Shown here one piece after another: positions 24,190 through 33,324 of a stretch of DNA of 64,000 nt. Below the pieces are notes generated by a model, which saw nothing but the letters and a program-made list of their open reading frames with translations, was not told where the DNA came from and made no database searches. The first letter of the stretch is position 1. Every line of letters starts with the position of its first letter. This DNA is from Streptomyces sp. ITFR-16 (lineage in GTDB: Bacteria; Actinomycetota; Actinomycetes; Streptomycetales; Streptomycetaceae), in contig NZ_CP134610.1 of the NCBI RefSeq assembly GCF_031844705.1, positions 62,001-126,000 of the forward strand, read 5' to 3'. Position numbers and translations under genes: made by a program.

Positions 24190-25680
24190 TCAGGCGGTCT
24201 GCTGCGCCCCGGCCGGGGCGCGGCGTCGGCCCGGCAGGCCGACGTAGGCGTTGAGCAGGTTGAGTACGGCGATGCCGGCCGCGATCCAGAAGCCCAGGTG
24301 GAGCCCGTCGAGCCAGGCGACGGCCGGTGCGGTGCCGTGGGCGAGTTCGCCGGTGGTGCGGGTCAGGGCGCTGGTGGCGATGGTGGCCACTCCGAGGGAG
24401 GCGCCGACCTGGAAGGCCGCGGTGAGCACGCCGGAGGCGATGCCCTGTTCCTCCTGCGGTACGTCGGAGACGCCGTGGACGTTGACGGGAATGGTGCAGC
24501 ACTGCATGGCCGCGCCCAGGAGCAGCAGCGCCGGCAGCAGGTAGAGCAGATAGCTGCCGTGCGCGGGCGCCTGGGTGAGCAGGACCAGGCCGAGGACCGA
24601 GCCGACGCCGCCCGCGAGGTAGACGGGGCGCGGCCCCGAGCGGTGCATGACGCGGGTGGCCGGTGCGGTGACGGCGATGGCCACGACGCCCAGCGGCAGG
24701 AAGGCGAATCCGGCCTTCAGGGTCGAGTAGCCGAGGGTGCGCTGGAGGTAGTAGCTGGCCAGGAAGAGTACGGAGGCCTGCACCGCGCTGGTCAGGACGC
24801 GGCCGATGGACGCGGTGACGAGCGAGCGGGTGGCGAACAGCCGCATCGGCATCAGCGGGTCGGCGGCGCGCAGTTCGACGACGACGAACGCGACGAGCAG
24901 GAGCACGGCAGCCGCGGCGGGCACCACGACGTAGGCGGCCGAGCCCCAGCCGTGTTCCTGGATGTTGACGATGGCGTAGACGAGGGCGGCCAGGCCGCCG
25001 GTGACGGTGATCGCGCCCAGCAGGTCGGGGCGCGAGCCGCTGGTGGACCTGGTCTCGGCGCGGCCCCGGGACAGCAGGACGACGCCGATGACGGCGACGA
25101 CGCCGAACGGGATGTTGATGTAGAAGATCCAGCGCCAGCTGAGGCTGTCGGTGATCAGGCCGCCGACGACGACGCCCAGCGTGCCGCCGAGGCCGGCGAG
25201 CGCGGCCCAGACGGCGAGCGCGGTGGTGCGCTCCTTCCCCTTCGGGAAGATGGTCGTCACCAGCGACATCGCCGCGGGTGAGAGGAAGGCGGCGCCGCAG
25301 CCCTGCAGGGCACGGGCGGCGATGAGCACGCCCGTACCGCCGGCGACGCCGCACCACAGGGAGGCCGCGGTGAACAGGACGGCGCCGACCAGGAAGGTGC
25401 GCCGCCTGCCCCACCGGTCGGCGGTCCGTCCGCCGAGCAGCATCAGACCGCCGAAGCAGAGGATGTAGGCGGTCAGGATCCATTCGGTGCCGGTGGCGCT
25501 CGCCCGCAGGTCCGACTGGATGGCGGGCAGTGCGAGGTTCACCACCGTGGTGTCCAGGAGGACCATGAACTGTGCGAGCCCGACAAAGGCGAGCAGGCGC
25601 CAGCGCCGGGGGTCCGGCGGGGTGCCGTCGGCCGCGCCCTTCGTTGAAGCGGTGCCGGGTGCGGTGGGTTCGGTGTTCAT
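24190..25680 (-). CDS. MFS drug exporter, EmrB/QacA type
   Basis: A 496-aa 14-TM major facilitator protein. TM1 holds VLLDTTVVNLALPAI, the characteristic D-family motif. GGRTADRWGRRRTFLVG follows TM2, and motif C lies in AALAGLGGTLGVVVGGLI. It is distinct from the exporter at 21353. It sits between the TauD-type dioxygenase and the cupin in a tightly spaced operon. Two exporters plus the ABC system at the right edge suggest layered export of the product or of intermediates. Confidence 0.9.
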   Translation of the reverse strand: MNTEPTAPGTASTKGAADGTPPDPRRWRLLAFVGLAQFMVLLDTTVVNLALPAIQSDLRASATGTEWILTAYILCFGGLMLLGGRTADRWGRRRTFLVGAVLFTAASLWCGVAGGTGVLIAARALQGCGAAFLSPAAMSLVTTIFPKGKERTTALAVWAALAGLGGTLGVVVGGLITDSLSWRWIFYINIPFGVVAVIGVVLLSRGRAETRSTSGSRPDLLGAITVTGGLAALVYAIVNIQEHGWGSAAYVVVPAAAAVLLLVAFVVVELRAADPLMPMRLFATRSLVTASIGRVLTSAVQASVLFLASYYLQRTLGYSTLKAGFAFLPLGVVAIAVTAPATRVMHRSGPRPVYLAGGVGSVLGLVLLTQAPAHGSYLLYLLPALLLLGAAMQCCTIPVNVHGVSDVPQEEQGIASGVLTAAFQVGASLGVATIATSALTRTTGELAHGTAPAVAWLDGLHLGFWIAAGIAVLNLLNAYVGLPGRRRAPAGAQQTA

Positions 25681-25702
25681 GGCGTCCTCTCGGGCGGTCC
25701 CG

Positions 25703-26611
25703 TCAGGCGGCCTGTGCCTCGATGTAGCTCAGGGCGTTGTAGATGGTGCGGTCCGGGTCGGTGATGGCCCGGCGGCCGTGCATGACGCGGGTGTTGTCGA
25801 TGACGGCCGCGTCGCCGTGCTGCCAGTCGAGGTTCTCCGTCACCAGGGCGGTCACCGTCTCGATCTCCGCGAGGAGCTCGGGGGAGAACTCGGTGCCGTC
25901 GGCGAAGGTGATCTTCGGCTTCTCGTAGTTGAAGGACGGTCCCAGGATGCTGTTGGCGAAGGATGGGCGCGAGCCGAACACGGTGGAGCCGGCCGCCGGG
26001 GTGCGGAAGGCGTAGCGGATGCCGCCGTCCGCCTCCGGGGTGATCTCGGTGCCGGCCAGCTGGTCGGTGAGGGCGAGCAGTTCGGAGACCTCGATCTCCT
26101 CGGCGGGCTTGGTGCCGCCGAGCAGGTGGTGGGCCATCGCACGCCACTGGGCCTCGCCGACGTAGCGGCTGTAGACGATGTCCTGCGCGGCGAAGGCCTC
26201 GCGGGCCGCCGGGGACAGGGCGTCCCAGACACGGTAGCCGTCGCAGACGGTGGTCTGGGAGCCGGAGGAGGCTGCCTTCTCGCAGAAGAACCACGCCAGG
26301 TGGGAGCGGAAGGGGCTGTTGCCGTTCTCGGTGTGCAGGCCGACCTCGTCGAAGCCGGCGTCGACCTTCTGCGCGACCTCGGAGTAGAAGTCGCGGGCGG
26401 GGTCGAGGGTGGTGGACGTCGAGGTGTTCTGCACGAGTGCGGTGAACGACGCCATGTCCGAGTCGAATCCGCGCAGCAGCAGGAAGCCCGCCTCGGCCAG
26501 CAGGTCGAGGAGCTCCTTGCGGTCGACGTCGGCGAGCGAGCCGCCCTCGGCCGGTTCCACCAGCAGACCGCTGCCGGTGCCGTAGGGGGTGGTTTTCACG
26601 GTGGTGCTCAT
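25703..26611 (-). CDS. TauD/TfdA-family Fe(II)/2-oxoglutarate dioxygenase
   Basis: A 302-aa oxygenase. The iron ligands are His93 and Glu95 in LHTENGNSP and the distal His278 in VMHGRR, whose Arg residues should bind 2-oxoglutarate. The carboxylate ligand is Glu rather than the commoner Asp, as in some secondary-metabolite members. The ATG at 26611 overlaps the stop of the AMP-binding enzyme gene. Hydroxylation, desaturation or oxidative cleavage of the acyl or aminoacyl unit activated by that enzyme is the likely role. Confidence 0.85.
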   Translation of the reverse strand: MSTTVKTTPYGTGSGLLVEPAEGGSLADVDRKELLDLLAEAGFLLLRGFDSDMASFTALVQNTSTSTTLDPARDFYSEVAQKVDAGFDEVGLHTENGNSPFRSHLAWFFCEKAASSGSQTTVCDGYRVWDALSPAAREAFAAQDIVYSRYVGEAQWRAMAHHLLGGTKPAEEIEVSELLALTDQLAGTEITPEADGGIRYAFRTPAAGSTVFGSRPSFANSILGPSFNYEKPKITFADGTEFSPELLAEIETVTALVTENLDWQHGDAAVIDNTRVMHGRRAITDPDRTIYNALSYIEAQAA

Positions 26612-28242
26612 GCCTTCTCCTCGATGGGCGTCGGTGCGGCTGACGCGCCGGCGGGGCGGCCGGTCAGCACGTGGGTGCGGATGACGTCGCGGCGCGGACG
26701 GCCGGTGACGGTGAAGCAGCGCGCGTACTCGGGGTCGTCCTCGTTCATGAGGTGGATGACGGCGGCGCGCTCGACGACGGAGAGCCGTTCCCGGCCGAAG
26801 GCGTCGATGCGGCTGCGGGCGGTGTCGTGGTCGAGGCCCGCCTCGACCACGAACAGGCCGTGGACCTCTTCGAGGGCGTCGGCGACGATCGCGCTCTCGC
26901 GGACGAAGCCGAGCTCGCGGTAGCGGCCCTCCACCCACTCCGGTGACACGTTGCGGCCGCCGGCGGTGATGATCAGGCTCTTCTTGCGGCCGGTGATGCG
27001 CAGGTAGCCGTCCTCGTCGATCTCGGCGAGGTCGCCGGTGTGCAGCCGGCCCTGTTCGTCGACGACCACGCTGGAGGGGTCCTCGCGGGTGTAGCCGGCA
27101 AACAGCGACGTGCTGCGGATGAGGAGTTCGCCGTCCTCGGCCAGCTCGACCTGGACGTGGTCCAGCGGGCGGCCGACGGTGCCGAACCTGACCTCGCCGG
27201 GGAAGTTCCAGGAGACCACGGAGGAGTTCTCGCTGAGGCCGTAGCCCTCGTGGACGGTCAGGCCGAAGGCGTCGAGGCGTTCCAGGATCTCGGCGGGGAC
27301 GGGTGCGCCGCCGCAGGCGATGAACACCGGGCCGGGGTGGCCGAAGATCCGCAGGTGCCGCTCGGCCGCGGTCTCCCCGGGCTGCTCCTCGCACAGGGCG
27401 AGGAACAGGCCGGCGACGGTGGGCGGGACGACGAGCGCGGTGGGGCGGGCCTGGCGCAGCAGGGCGAGCATCCGGGGTCCGGCGTCGGCCGCGGTGCCCA
27501 CCAGGGCGGTGCCGGGCGGCAGGAAGGAGACCGAACCGCCCGCGAGGAAGGGCATGTAGAGGCCGGCGACCTGCTCGATGAGCAGGCTGAGCGGGACGAT
27601 GGAGAGGTACCGCTCGAACAGCGCGGTCCCGGTGCGGGCGCGCAGGGAGGTGAGCAGGGCGTCCAGGCCGTGCCGGCGGATCTGCACGCCCTTGGGGGCG
27701 GAGGTGGTGCCGGAGGTGTGGATGACCTTGACGACGGCGTCCTCGCCGGAGGAGCCGGTCCTCAGGTCGCCGGTCCGGAACGGCTCGGCGAGCAGGGCGG
27801 GCAGGTCGACGGGCAGGACCTCGCAGCTGCCGGGGAGCACCTTGGCGGCGGACACCTCGGTCCAGCGGGCGAGGGCTGCGGTGCCGGCGTCGTCGACGAG
27901 GCAGAGGTCGGCCGCTTCCAGGAGCGAGGCGGCCTGTTCGGCGGCGAAGGCGGTGGGCACGGGGATCTCGACCGCGCCGGAGAACAGGGCGGCGAGGTCG
28001 GCGACGACCCATTCGGGGGAGTTCTCGGCGAGCAGCCCCATCCGGGCGGGGCGGCCGTTCTCGGCGGCCCACCGGTCGAGGCGCCGGGCCAGGCGCAGGG
28101 AGGCGCCGATGATCTGGCGGTAGGTCCACTCGGCGGGGGCGCCGGACGCGTCGGCGGACAGGACGCGGACCATGACGGCGTCGCTGCCGGCCTGCTGGAG
28201 CAGTCCGCCGGTCAGGCTGGTGCGCTCGGTGTCAGGCAGCAC
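26608..28242 (-). CDS. AMP-binding acyl-CoA/acyl-ACP synthetase
   Basis: A 544-aa adenylate-forming enzyme. The P-loop is VIHTSGTTSAPKGV; further motifs are GYGLSENS, LHTGDLAEIDEDGYL and GRKKSLIITAGGRNVSPEW. The closest general type is long-chain-acyl-CoA synthetase. It should activate a carboxylic acid (a fatty or polyene chain, or an amino-acid-derived acid) as an adenylate and transfer it to CoA or a carrier protein. The GTG at 28242 overlaps the hemolysin-family gene by 11 bases, and its stop overlaps the dioxygenase start. Confidence 0.9.
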   Translation of the reverse strand: MLPDTERTSLTGGLLQQAGSDAVMVRVLSADASGAPAEWTYRQIIGASLRLARRLDRWAAENGRPARMGLLAENSPEWVVADLAALFSGAVEIPVPTAFAAEQAASLLEAADLCLVDDAGTAALARWTEVSAAKVLPGSCEVLPVDLPALLAEPFRTGDLRTGSSGEDAVVKVIHTSGTTSAPKGVQIRRHGLDALLTSLRARTGTALFERYLSIVPLSLLIEQVAGLYMPFLAGGSVSFLPPGTALVGTAADAGPRMLALLRQARPTALVVPPTVAGLFLALCEEQPGETAAERHLRIFGHPGPVFIACGGAPVPAEILERLDAFGLTVHEGYGLSENSSVVSWNFPGEVRFGTVGRPLDHVQVELAEDGELLIRSTSLFAGYTREDPSSVVVDEQGRLHTGDLAEIDEDGYLRITGRKKSLIITAGGRNVSPEWVEGRYRELGFVRESAIVADALEEVHGLFVVEAGLDHDTARSRIDAFGRERLSVVERAAVIHLMNEDDPEYARCFTVTGRPRRDVIRTHVLTGRPAGASAAPTPIEEKA

Positions 28243-28888
28243 GGGTCAGCACCCTTTGCTCGGGGCGGTTCGCGACGAACCGCATGTCGACCGATTCGAA
28301 GCAGTAGCGGCCGATCGCGGCGAGCAGCAGGGTGCTCTGCTCGGCGGCCTCGGCCCAGCCGACGACCGGCCGGGTGTCGTAGTACGAGCCCCACTGTTCG
28401 GCTTCCTCGGCGGAGAGCCGGTCGCGGGAGGCGTCGACGAGCGGGTGGAAGATGCAGCCGAGCCGCTTCATCAGCGCGGCGAGCCGGCCGGTCATCGTCA
28501 TCACCGCGTACGGGCGGCCGAGGCAGGCCATGATCAGGGGGATGGCCCTGATGATCTCGCCGCCGGCGCTCGCCCGTACGGAGGCGACGTTGCCGATCTG
28601 CATGACTTGCGAGCGCTTGACGGCGACGCCGGCCTCGGTGCTGAGGACGTCCTCCACCGGGGCGTCGAGATAGCGTTCGAGCAGGAGGGGGGTGTCCCCC
28701 TCGGGGAAGGACAGTCCCGCGCAGGCGAGGGCCTGTTCCGTGCCGTCCCCCGCGTCCTCGAAGAACGCCAGGAAGGCGTCCGGGTCGGGCTGGACGCTGG
28801 CCTGGTACTGCTTGGCGAACACCTCGTGAGCGAGGTCCGCCGCGATCTGCCAGTCCGGTGTACCACGTTGGGACAGGGTGATTCTCAT
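28232..28888 (-). CDS. Thermostable-hemolysin-family protein (GNAT-like)
   Basis: A 218-aa protein of the T_hemolysin family, recognised by YLDAPVEDVLS, SQVMQIGNVASVRASAGG, IPLIMACLGRPYAVMTMTG and LKRLGCIFHPLVDAS-like blocks. Despite the name, the fold is thought to be related to N-acyl or acetyltransferases. It is encoded immediately before an acyl-adenylating enzyme, so acyl transfer onto an amine or alcohol is a reasonable guess. The ATG at 28888 is used. The gene is spaced 26 bases from the FAD oxidoreductase. Confidence 0.8.
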   Translation of the reverse strand: MRITLSQRGTPDWQIAADLAHEVFAKQYQASVQPDPDAFLAFFEDAGDGTEQALACAGLSFPEGDTPLLLERYLDAPVEDVLSTEAGVAVKRSQVMQIGNVASVRASAGGEIIRAIPLIMACLGRPYAVMTMTGRLAALMKRLGCIFHPLVDASRDRLSAEEAEQWGSYYDTRPVVGWAEAAEQSTLLLAAIGRYCFESVDMRFVANRPEQRVLTRAA

Positions 28889-28914
28889 GCGTGCACCCCC
28901 CTTGCAGGGTCGGG

Positions 28915-30135
28915 TTACAGGATGGAGTGGGACGGCGTGGCCGCCGTCGTCACCGCCGGCGTCGTCCGGGGCACGGTCACGGCCGCAGGCCGGGCCTGCA
29001 CGGCGAGTTCGGCGGCGCGCAGGCCGCTGTTGATGGAGGTCTCGGCGAGGATGCCGGGTGCGGCGACGCTGTCGCCGACCAGGTAGATGCCGTCGCCGCG
29101 GTCGACCGCCGGCCGGTCGCGCCAGCTCAGTCCGGGCAGGTCGAGGGCGCCGGTGCGGCCTCGGGAGACGCCTTCGCGCCGCCACAGGGTGCGGTCCTGC
29201 CAGCCGGGGGTCGTCAGGTCGAACAGCTTCTCCAGGCGGGCGATCGCCTGGGCCTTGTTCTCCCCGGGCCGGATCGGCATGGCGCCCTGGAACAGGGCGT
29301 GGCCCTCGGGTGCGAGGGAGCGGTCGTGGTCGGAGTACTGGGAGGTGAAGCCGCCCTCGTCCATGTCGAAGGAGACGTTGCCGTCCTTCTTGGAGCGGGT
29401 GACGGCCATGTCCACGAGTGCGGAGGTGCCGCTCGGCCACTCCAGGGTGGGGTCCTTCAGCAGGCCGCGGGCGGCGGCGAGCGAGGTCGCGATGATGACC
29501 GGCCCGTCGGTGGGCAGCTCGGTCAGCCGGGAGTTGGTCTCGATGACCACGCCGTGCCGGCGGGCGACCCGGGCCATGCGCTCGACGAGCTGGCCCCAGC
29601 CTCCGATGAAGTAGCGGCTGGGCAGCGGGAACTTGGGGGTGCCGACGCGCAGCAGCCGCTCCCAGACGAAGGCCGCCGACAGCCGGCCCGGGTCCCCGTC
29701 GAAGAGGATCGGGCCGAGGAAGCCGAGGGCCTCGTCGACCGTCTGCTGGGGGAAGTTCTCACTGGCCCAGTCCTGGAAGGAGCGGTCGATGGGGACGGGC
29801 CGGTCCCGCTTCAGCAGGGTCATGCGCATGTAGCCGGGCGGCAGGGTCATCCGCAGCTTGCCCTGGTGGCGAAAGCGCATGCGCGTCCACTCGTGGAAGG
29901 ACAGCCGTACGTAGCGGCCGGCCACACCGCGCTGGATGAGCCACTGCCAGGCGGGCCCGTTGTTCATGATGGTGTGCGGGCCGTCGTTGGTGATGTAGGG
30001 CCCGTCCGCCGAGCGGGCGCGGCCGCCCAGCTGGGAGTGCGCCTCGTGGAGAGTGACGCGGGCGCCTTGCTCGGCGGCGGCGATCGCCGCGGTCAGGCCG
30101 GCCAGCCCGCCGCCGATGATCGTGATGTTGGCCAT
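28915..30135 (-). CDS. FAD-dependent oxidoreductase (phytoene desaturase/amine oxidase-like)
   Basis: A 406-aa flavoprotein. The dinucleotide-binding segment is IIGGGLAGLTAAIAAAEQGA followed by HEAHSQLGGRARS, and the C-terminal FAD-binding segment is IYLVGDSVAAPGILAETSIN. The overall pattern matches the phytoene desaturase/protoporphyrinogen oxidase superfamily. It could desaturate the acyl chain or oxidise an amine. It is co-transcribed with the hemolysin-family, AMP-binding and dioxygenase genes. Confidence 0.85.
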   Translation of the reverse strand: MANITIIGGGLAGLTAAIAAAEQGARVTLHEAHSQLGGRARSADGPYITNDGPHTIMNNGPAWQWLIQRGVAGRYVRLSFHEWTRMRFRHQGKLRMTLPPGYMRMTLLKRDRPVPIDRSFQDWASENFPQQTVDEALGFLGPILFDGDPGRLSAAFVWERLLRVGTPKFPLPSRYFIGGWGQLVERMARVARRHGVVIETNSRLTELPTDGPVIIATSLAAARGLLKDPTLEWPSGTSALVDMAVTRSKKDGNVSFDMDEGGFTSQYSDHDRSLAPEGHALFQGAMPIRPGENKAQAIARLEKLFDLTTPGWQDRTLWRREGVSRGRTGALDLPGLSWRDRPAVDRGDGIYLVGDSVAAPGILAETSINSGLRAAELAVQARPAAVTVPRTTPAVTTAATPSHSIL

Positions 30136-30172
30136 GGTCGGTACTCACTCACCTTCGGGTTTCGCGGGCGTG

Positions 30173-31159
30173 TCAGCCGTCGAGCGTGGCCATGGCGCCG
30201 GCGGGGTAACGGTCCCCCACGGTGGATCCGTGCGGGGCGATCTCGTCCAGCGCCGCGAGGTCCTCGGCGCTCAGGCGCACGTCGGAGGCGGCGATGTTCT
30301 CCTGGAGGTAGCTGACGCGCTTGGTGCCGGGGATGGCCACGACGTCCTGCGAGAGGACCCAGGCCAGCGCGAGCTGGCCGGTCGTGATGCCCTTGGCGGC
30401 GGCCAGCGCTTCGAGGCGCTCGACGATGGTCAGGTTGGCCGCGAGGTTCTCCTCCTGGAAGCGCGGGACGACGCGGCGGAAGTCCTGCTCGGCCAGGTTG
30501 TCGAGGCTGCGGATGGCGCCGGTCAGCAGGCCGCGGCCCAGCGGGCTGTAGCCGACGAAGCCGATGCCCAGTTCGCGGACGGTCGCCAGGACGCCGTTGT
30601 TCTCCACGTCGCGGGTGGACAGGGAGTACTCGGTCTGTACGGCGCTGAGCGGGTGGACCGCGTGGGCGCGGCGGATGGTGGCCGCGGACGCCTCGGAGAT
30701 GCCGAGGTAGCGGACCTTGCCCTCGGTGACCAGGTCGGCGAGGGCGCCGAAGGACTCCTCGACCGGCACGTCCGGGTCGACGCGGTGCAGGTAGTAGAGG
30801 TCGAGGCGGTCGGTGCCGAGCCGGCGCAGGGTGCCCTCGACGGCCGTACGGATGTACTCCGGGCTGCCGTTGAGCTTGCCGGTGATGCTGCCGTCCGGGG
30901 CGACCTCGTTGCCGACCTTGGAGGAGACGACGATGTCGTCGCGGCGTCCGGCGATGACGCGGCCGACGAACTCCTCGTTGCTGTGCGGTCCGTAGAAGTC
31001 CGCGGTGTCGAGCAGGGTGACGCCGAGTTCGAGGGCCCGGTCGGCGGTGCGCAGAGCCTCCTGGCCGTCGACCGGGCCGTAGGCGAAGGTCATGCCCATG
31101 CATCCGAGTCCCTGCTCGGAGACCACGAGCCCCTGGCTGCCGAGCTTTCGTTGCCGCAT
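30173..31159 (-). CDS. Aldo/keto reductase
   Basis: A 328-aa (beta/alpha)8 NADPH reductase. The catalytic tetrad is visible as Asp and Tyr in LLDTADFYGPH, Lys in VVSSKVGN, and His in DLYYLHRVDP. The C-terminal cofactor loop IPGTKRVSYLQENIAASDV is typical. It may reduce a keto-sugar, perhaps compensating for the altered RmlD-like enzyme, or a carbonyl on the polyketide. It is the first gene of the operon down to the cupin. An AT-rich operator lies right upstream. Confidence 0.88.
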   Translation of the reverse strand: MRQRKLGSQGLVVSEQGLGCMGMTFAYGPVDGQEALRTADRALELGVTLLDTADFYGPHSNEEFVGRVIAGRRDDIVVSSKVGNEVAPDGSITGKLNGSPEYIRTAVEGTLRRLGTDRLDLYYLHRVDPDVPVEESFGALADLVTEGKVRYLGISEASAATIRRAHAVHPLSAVQTEYSLSTRDVENNGVLATVRELGIGFVGYSPLGRGLLTGAIRSLDNLAEQDFRRVVPRFQEENLAANLTIVERLEALAAAKGITTGQLALAWVLSQDVVAIPGTKRVSYLQENIAASDVRLSAEDLAALDEIAPHGSTVGDRYPAGAMATLDG

Positions 31160-31174
31160 CTTCGGTTCCTTCCG

Positions 31175-31212
31175 GATTTATCGTCGATAGAAATTCTAGC
31201 ACTGACAATTCC
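31175..31212. promoter_or_regulatory. Recurrent AT-rich operator, copy 3
   Basis: The perfect dyad TATCG-T-CGATA (31179-31189) and TTCTAGC (31194-31200) lie just upstream of the aldo/keto reductase start. Reversed, the order GCTAGAA then the dyad equals that of copy 2 at 13065-13087. Confidence 0.6.
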
Positions 31213-31271
31213 CGGGAACCAGCGACCGGAGGTGTCAAGTGCGACAGGGCAACGAACGGCCGGGGCGGCCC

Positions 31272-32138
31272 TCAGTCCCGGACCAGCTCGCTGTTCACGG
31301 AGGACCACACATGGCCCTGCTCGGCGCGCTGCCCGGTGGCCAGTTCGGCCCACGGGTCGGCGCCGAACGCCTCCAGCACCGCCGCCCGCAGCCACGCGTC
31401 GAAGGCGTCGGTGGACTCGTTCAGCTTCCGCGCGGCCGCGGCCGGGTCACGGGCCTCCACCCGCAGCACCACCACGTCCCTGCCGTCCAGCCGCTGCACG
31501 GCGATCGACTCGTGCACGACGCCCGCACGCCGGCGGGACGCCTCGTACGCGCGCAGCCGGGGCCCGGACAGCTCCGCCTCCGTCTCCTTCCAGCGGGCGG
31601 CGGCGCCTTCGGTGGCGGCCACCACCACCGAGGCGGGCCGCGCCTCCCGGCGCGCGCCCGCGCGGGCGGCGCCGCGCGCGGCCGGGGCCAGCCGGCGCAT
31701 GCCGAGCTCGGAGAGCATGTTGGAGTCCACGCCGATGCCCCAGCGTTCGGCGATCAGGCCGTTGTCCAGCAGACGCCACACGACGACGCCCTTGAACTCG
31801 ATGAACCGGCCCGTCGGCTCCATCCCCAGGAACTCGCCGAGGTGGGTGCCGCGCCAGGTGTTGTGGATGACGACGTGGTCGGCGTGCGCGCTCATGTCCT
31901 CGATGGTCACGTGCAGGTCGGGGAAGCCCTCCCGCAGACCGGCGATGGTGTAGCGCACGCCCTCCAGCCCCTCCGGGGCGCCCGGCAGCGGCTGGTGGTC
32001 GACCATGTCGGGGCTGTAGATCTCGTCGACGATGGAGAAGTCGCCCTTGTTCACGAAGGTGTCGAAGACCGCGCGGATGGTCCGCTTGTTGCGCTCCTCC
32101 ACGCTCTCGTCGGTGTGCACCAGCTGCTGTGTCGACAC
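31272..32138 (-). CDS. SnoaL-like domain fused to a C-terminal alpha/beta domain
   Basis: A 288-aa protein. Residues about 10-145 are a clear SnoaL ester-cyclase domain (RTIRAVFDTFVNKGDFSIVD, DMVDHQPLPGAPEG, FKGVVVWRLLDNGLIAERWG). After a basic Ala/Arg linker, residues about 165-280 form a second domain (RWKETEAELSGPRLRAYEAS, FDAWLRAAVLEAFGADPW). That domain resembles DUF6176-like ferredoxin-fold proteins. The GTG at 32138 follows GAGAAGGATG. It is the last gene of the PKS operon, following the KASIII-like gene. Domain 2 assignment is tentative. Confidence 0.75.
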   Translation of the reverse strand: MSTQQLVHTDESVEERNKRTIRAVFDTFVNKGDFSIVDEIYSPDMVDHQPLPGAPEGLEGVRYTIAGLREGFPDLHVTIEDMSAHADHVVIHNTWRGTHLGEFLGMEPTGRFIEFKGVVVWRLLDNGLIAERWGIGVDSNMLSELGMRRLAPAARGAARAGARREARPASVVVAATEGAAARWKETEAELSGPRLRAYEASRRRAGVVHESIAVQRLDGRDVVVLRVEARDPAAAARKLNESTDAFDAWLRAAVLEAFGADPWAELATGQRAEQGHVWSSVNSELVRD

Positions 32139-32212
32139 GTTGTCATCCTTCTCGGTATCGGCGCCCGCGAGGGGCTGCGGTGGTGGGCGGTGGCCGCCGG
32201 GGGAAGCGGAGA

Positions 32213-33322
32213 TCACTTCCCGGGGAAGGGGGCCTCCCAGGTGAGGGTGAGACCCGCGTACAGATAGCGGCTGGCCTCGATCGCGAGGAGCAGCACCTTG
32301 TGGCCCGGCCGGATCCGGCCCTCCACCCAGCCGGCGTCCAGGGCCAGCGGGACCGCCGCGGAGCCGGTGGCGCCGACGTCGGTCAGGTTCTCCACGATGT
32401 TCTTGCTCAGCACGGCCTGGTCCTCGGCGGACAGCCCGGCCGTGCCGTACTCGCTGGCGAAGTACTCGGCGTTGCCCTCGGGCAGCACACAGGCGTCGAG
32501 GTCGGCCAGCTCGAGGCCCGAACGCTCCAGCATGTCGTGGATGCCCCGGACGAAGACCCTCGGCCCGAACTGCGCGGTGCCGGGGATGTCGAGCTTGATG
32601 TCCATCAGCCGCTTGCGCCGCTGCTGTTCGGCCAGCGGTACGTCGGTGCCGCCGCCCACGATCAGCATGCCGGGCTTGCGGGCCCCGCCCATCGACTGCG
32701 TGGCGAACACCTGGCGGCTGCCCTCGTGCGCGGAGCCCTCCTCGCCGGCCCGCAGCACCACGGCGCCGGCCCCGTCGCCGAAGGTGTAGACGGTCAGGCG
32801 GTCGCGCATCCGCACCCGCTCCGGGTCCTGGCCCAGGAACACCGGGGCCAGCAGCGGCGAGACGGACTCCGTACCGATCACCAGGGCGGTGCGGTAGGTG
32901 CCGTCGGCGAGGTTGCGGCGGGCGATGTCCAGGCCCTGCACGGCGCCCACACAGCCCGCCCGCACCTCGATGACCGCGCAGCTCTCCAGGCCCAGCTGCT
33001 CCTGTACGTAGGTCCCGGCGACCGGCAGCAGATAGTCGGGGCTGGCCGTGGAGACCACGATCAGGTCGACCTCGGCCGGCTCGACGCCGGCCCGCTCCAG
33101 CGCCTGGCGGGCGGCGGCGGTGGCCATGGCCGACGTGCTGATGAGGTGTTCGCCCGTGGCCGGGTCGATCATCCAGTGACGGCGCTGGACCTGGATGCCC
33201 TCCAGGACGTCGTCGGGCAGCGGCCCGCACAGCCGGGCCAGCGCTTCGTTGTCCAGCGGCTCGCCGGGCAGATGGGCGCCGGTGGCGAGGACGGACACAT
33301 GACGGTCGGAACTGGAGGACAT
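32213..33322 (-). CDS. KASIII-like protein with incomplete catalytic triad
   Basis: A 369-aa thiolase-fold protein of the FabH class. The nucleophile is present as Cys124 in EVRAGCVGAVQGL. The His that normally sits in an HQAN-type motif is missing (ACVLPEGNAEY), and the Asn of the GNTGAAS-type motif is Ala (GATGSAAVPLAL). It may transfer rather than condense acyl groups, in the way CerJ- or DpsC-like proteins depart from FabH. Starter selection or chain transfer is the likely task. The gene follows the KS-CLF fusion with only two bases between. Confidence 0.82.
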   Translation of the reverse strand: MSSSSDRHVSVLATGAHLPGEPLDNEALARLCGPLPDDVLEGIQVQRRHWMIDPATGEHLISTSAMATAAARQALERAGVEPAEVDLIVVSTASPDYLLPVAGTYVQEQLGLESCAVIEVRAGCVGAVQGLDIARRNLADGTYRTALVIGTESVSPLLAPVFLGQDPERVRMRDRLTVYTFGDGAGAVVLRAGEEGSAHEGSRQVFATQSMGGARKPGMLIVGGGTDVPLAEQQRRKRLMDIKLDIPGTAQFGPRVFVRGIHDMLERSGLELADLDACVLPEGNAEYFASEYGTAGLSAEDQAVLSKNIVENLTDVGATGSAAVPLALDAGWVEGRIRPGHKVLLLAIEASRYLYAGLTLTWEAPFPGK

Positions 33323-33324
33323 GG

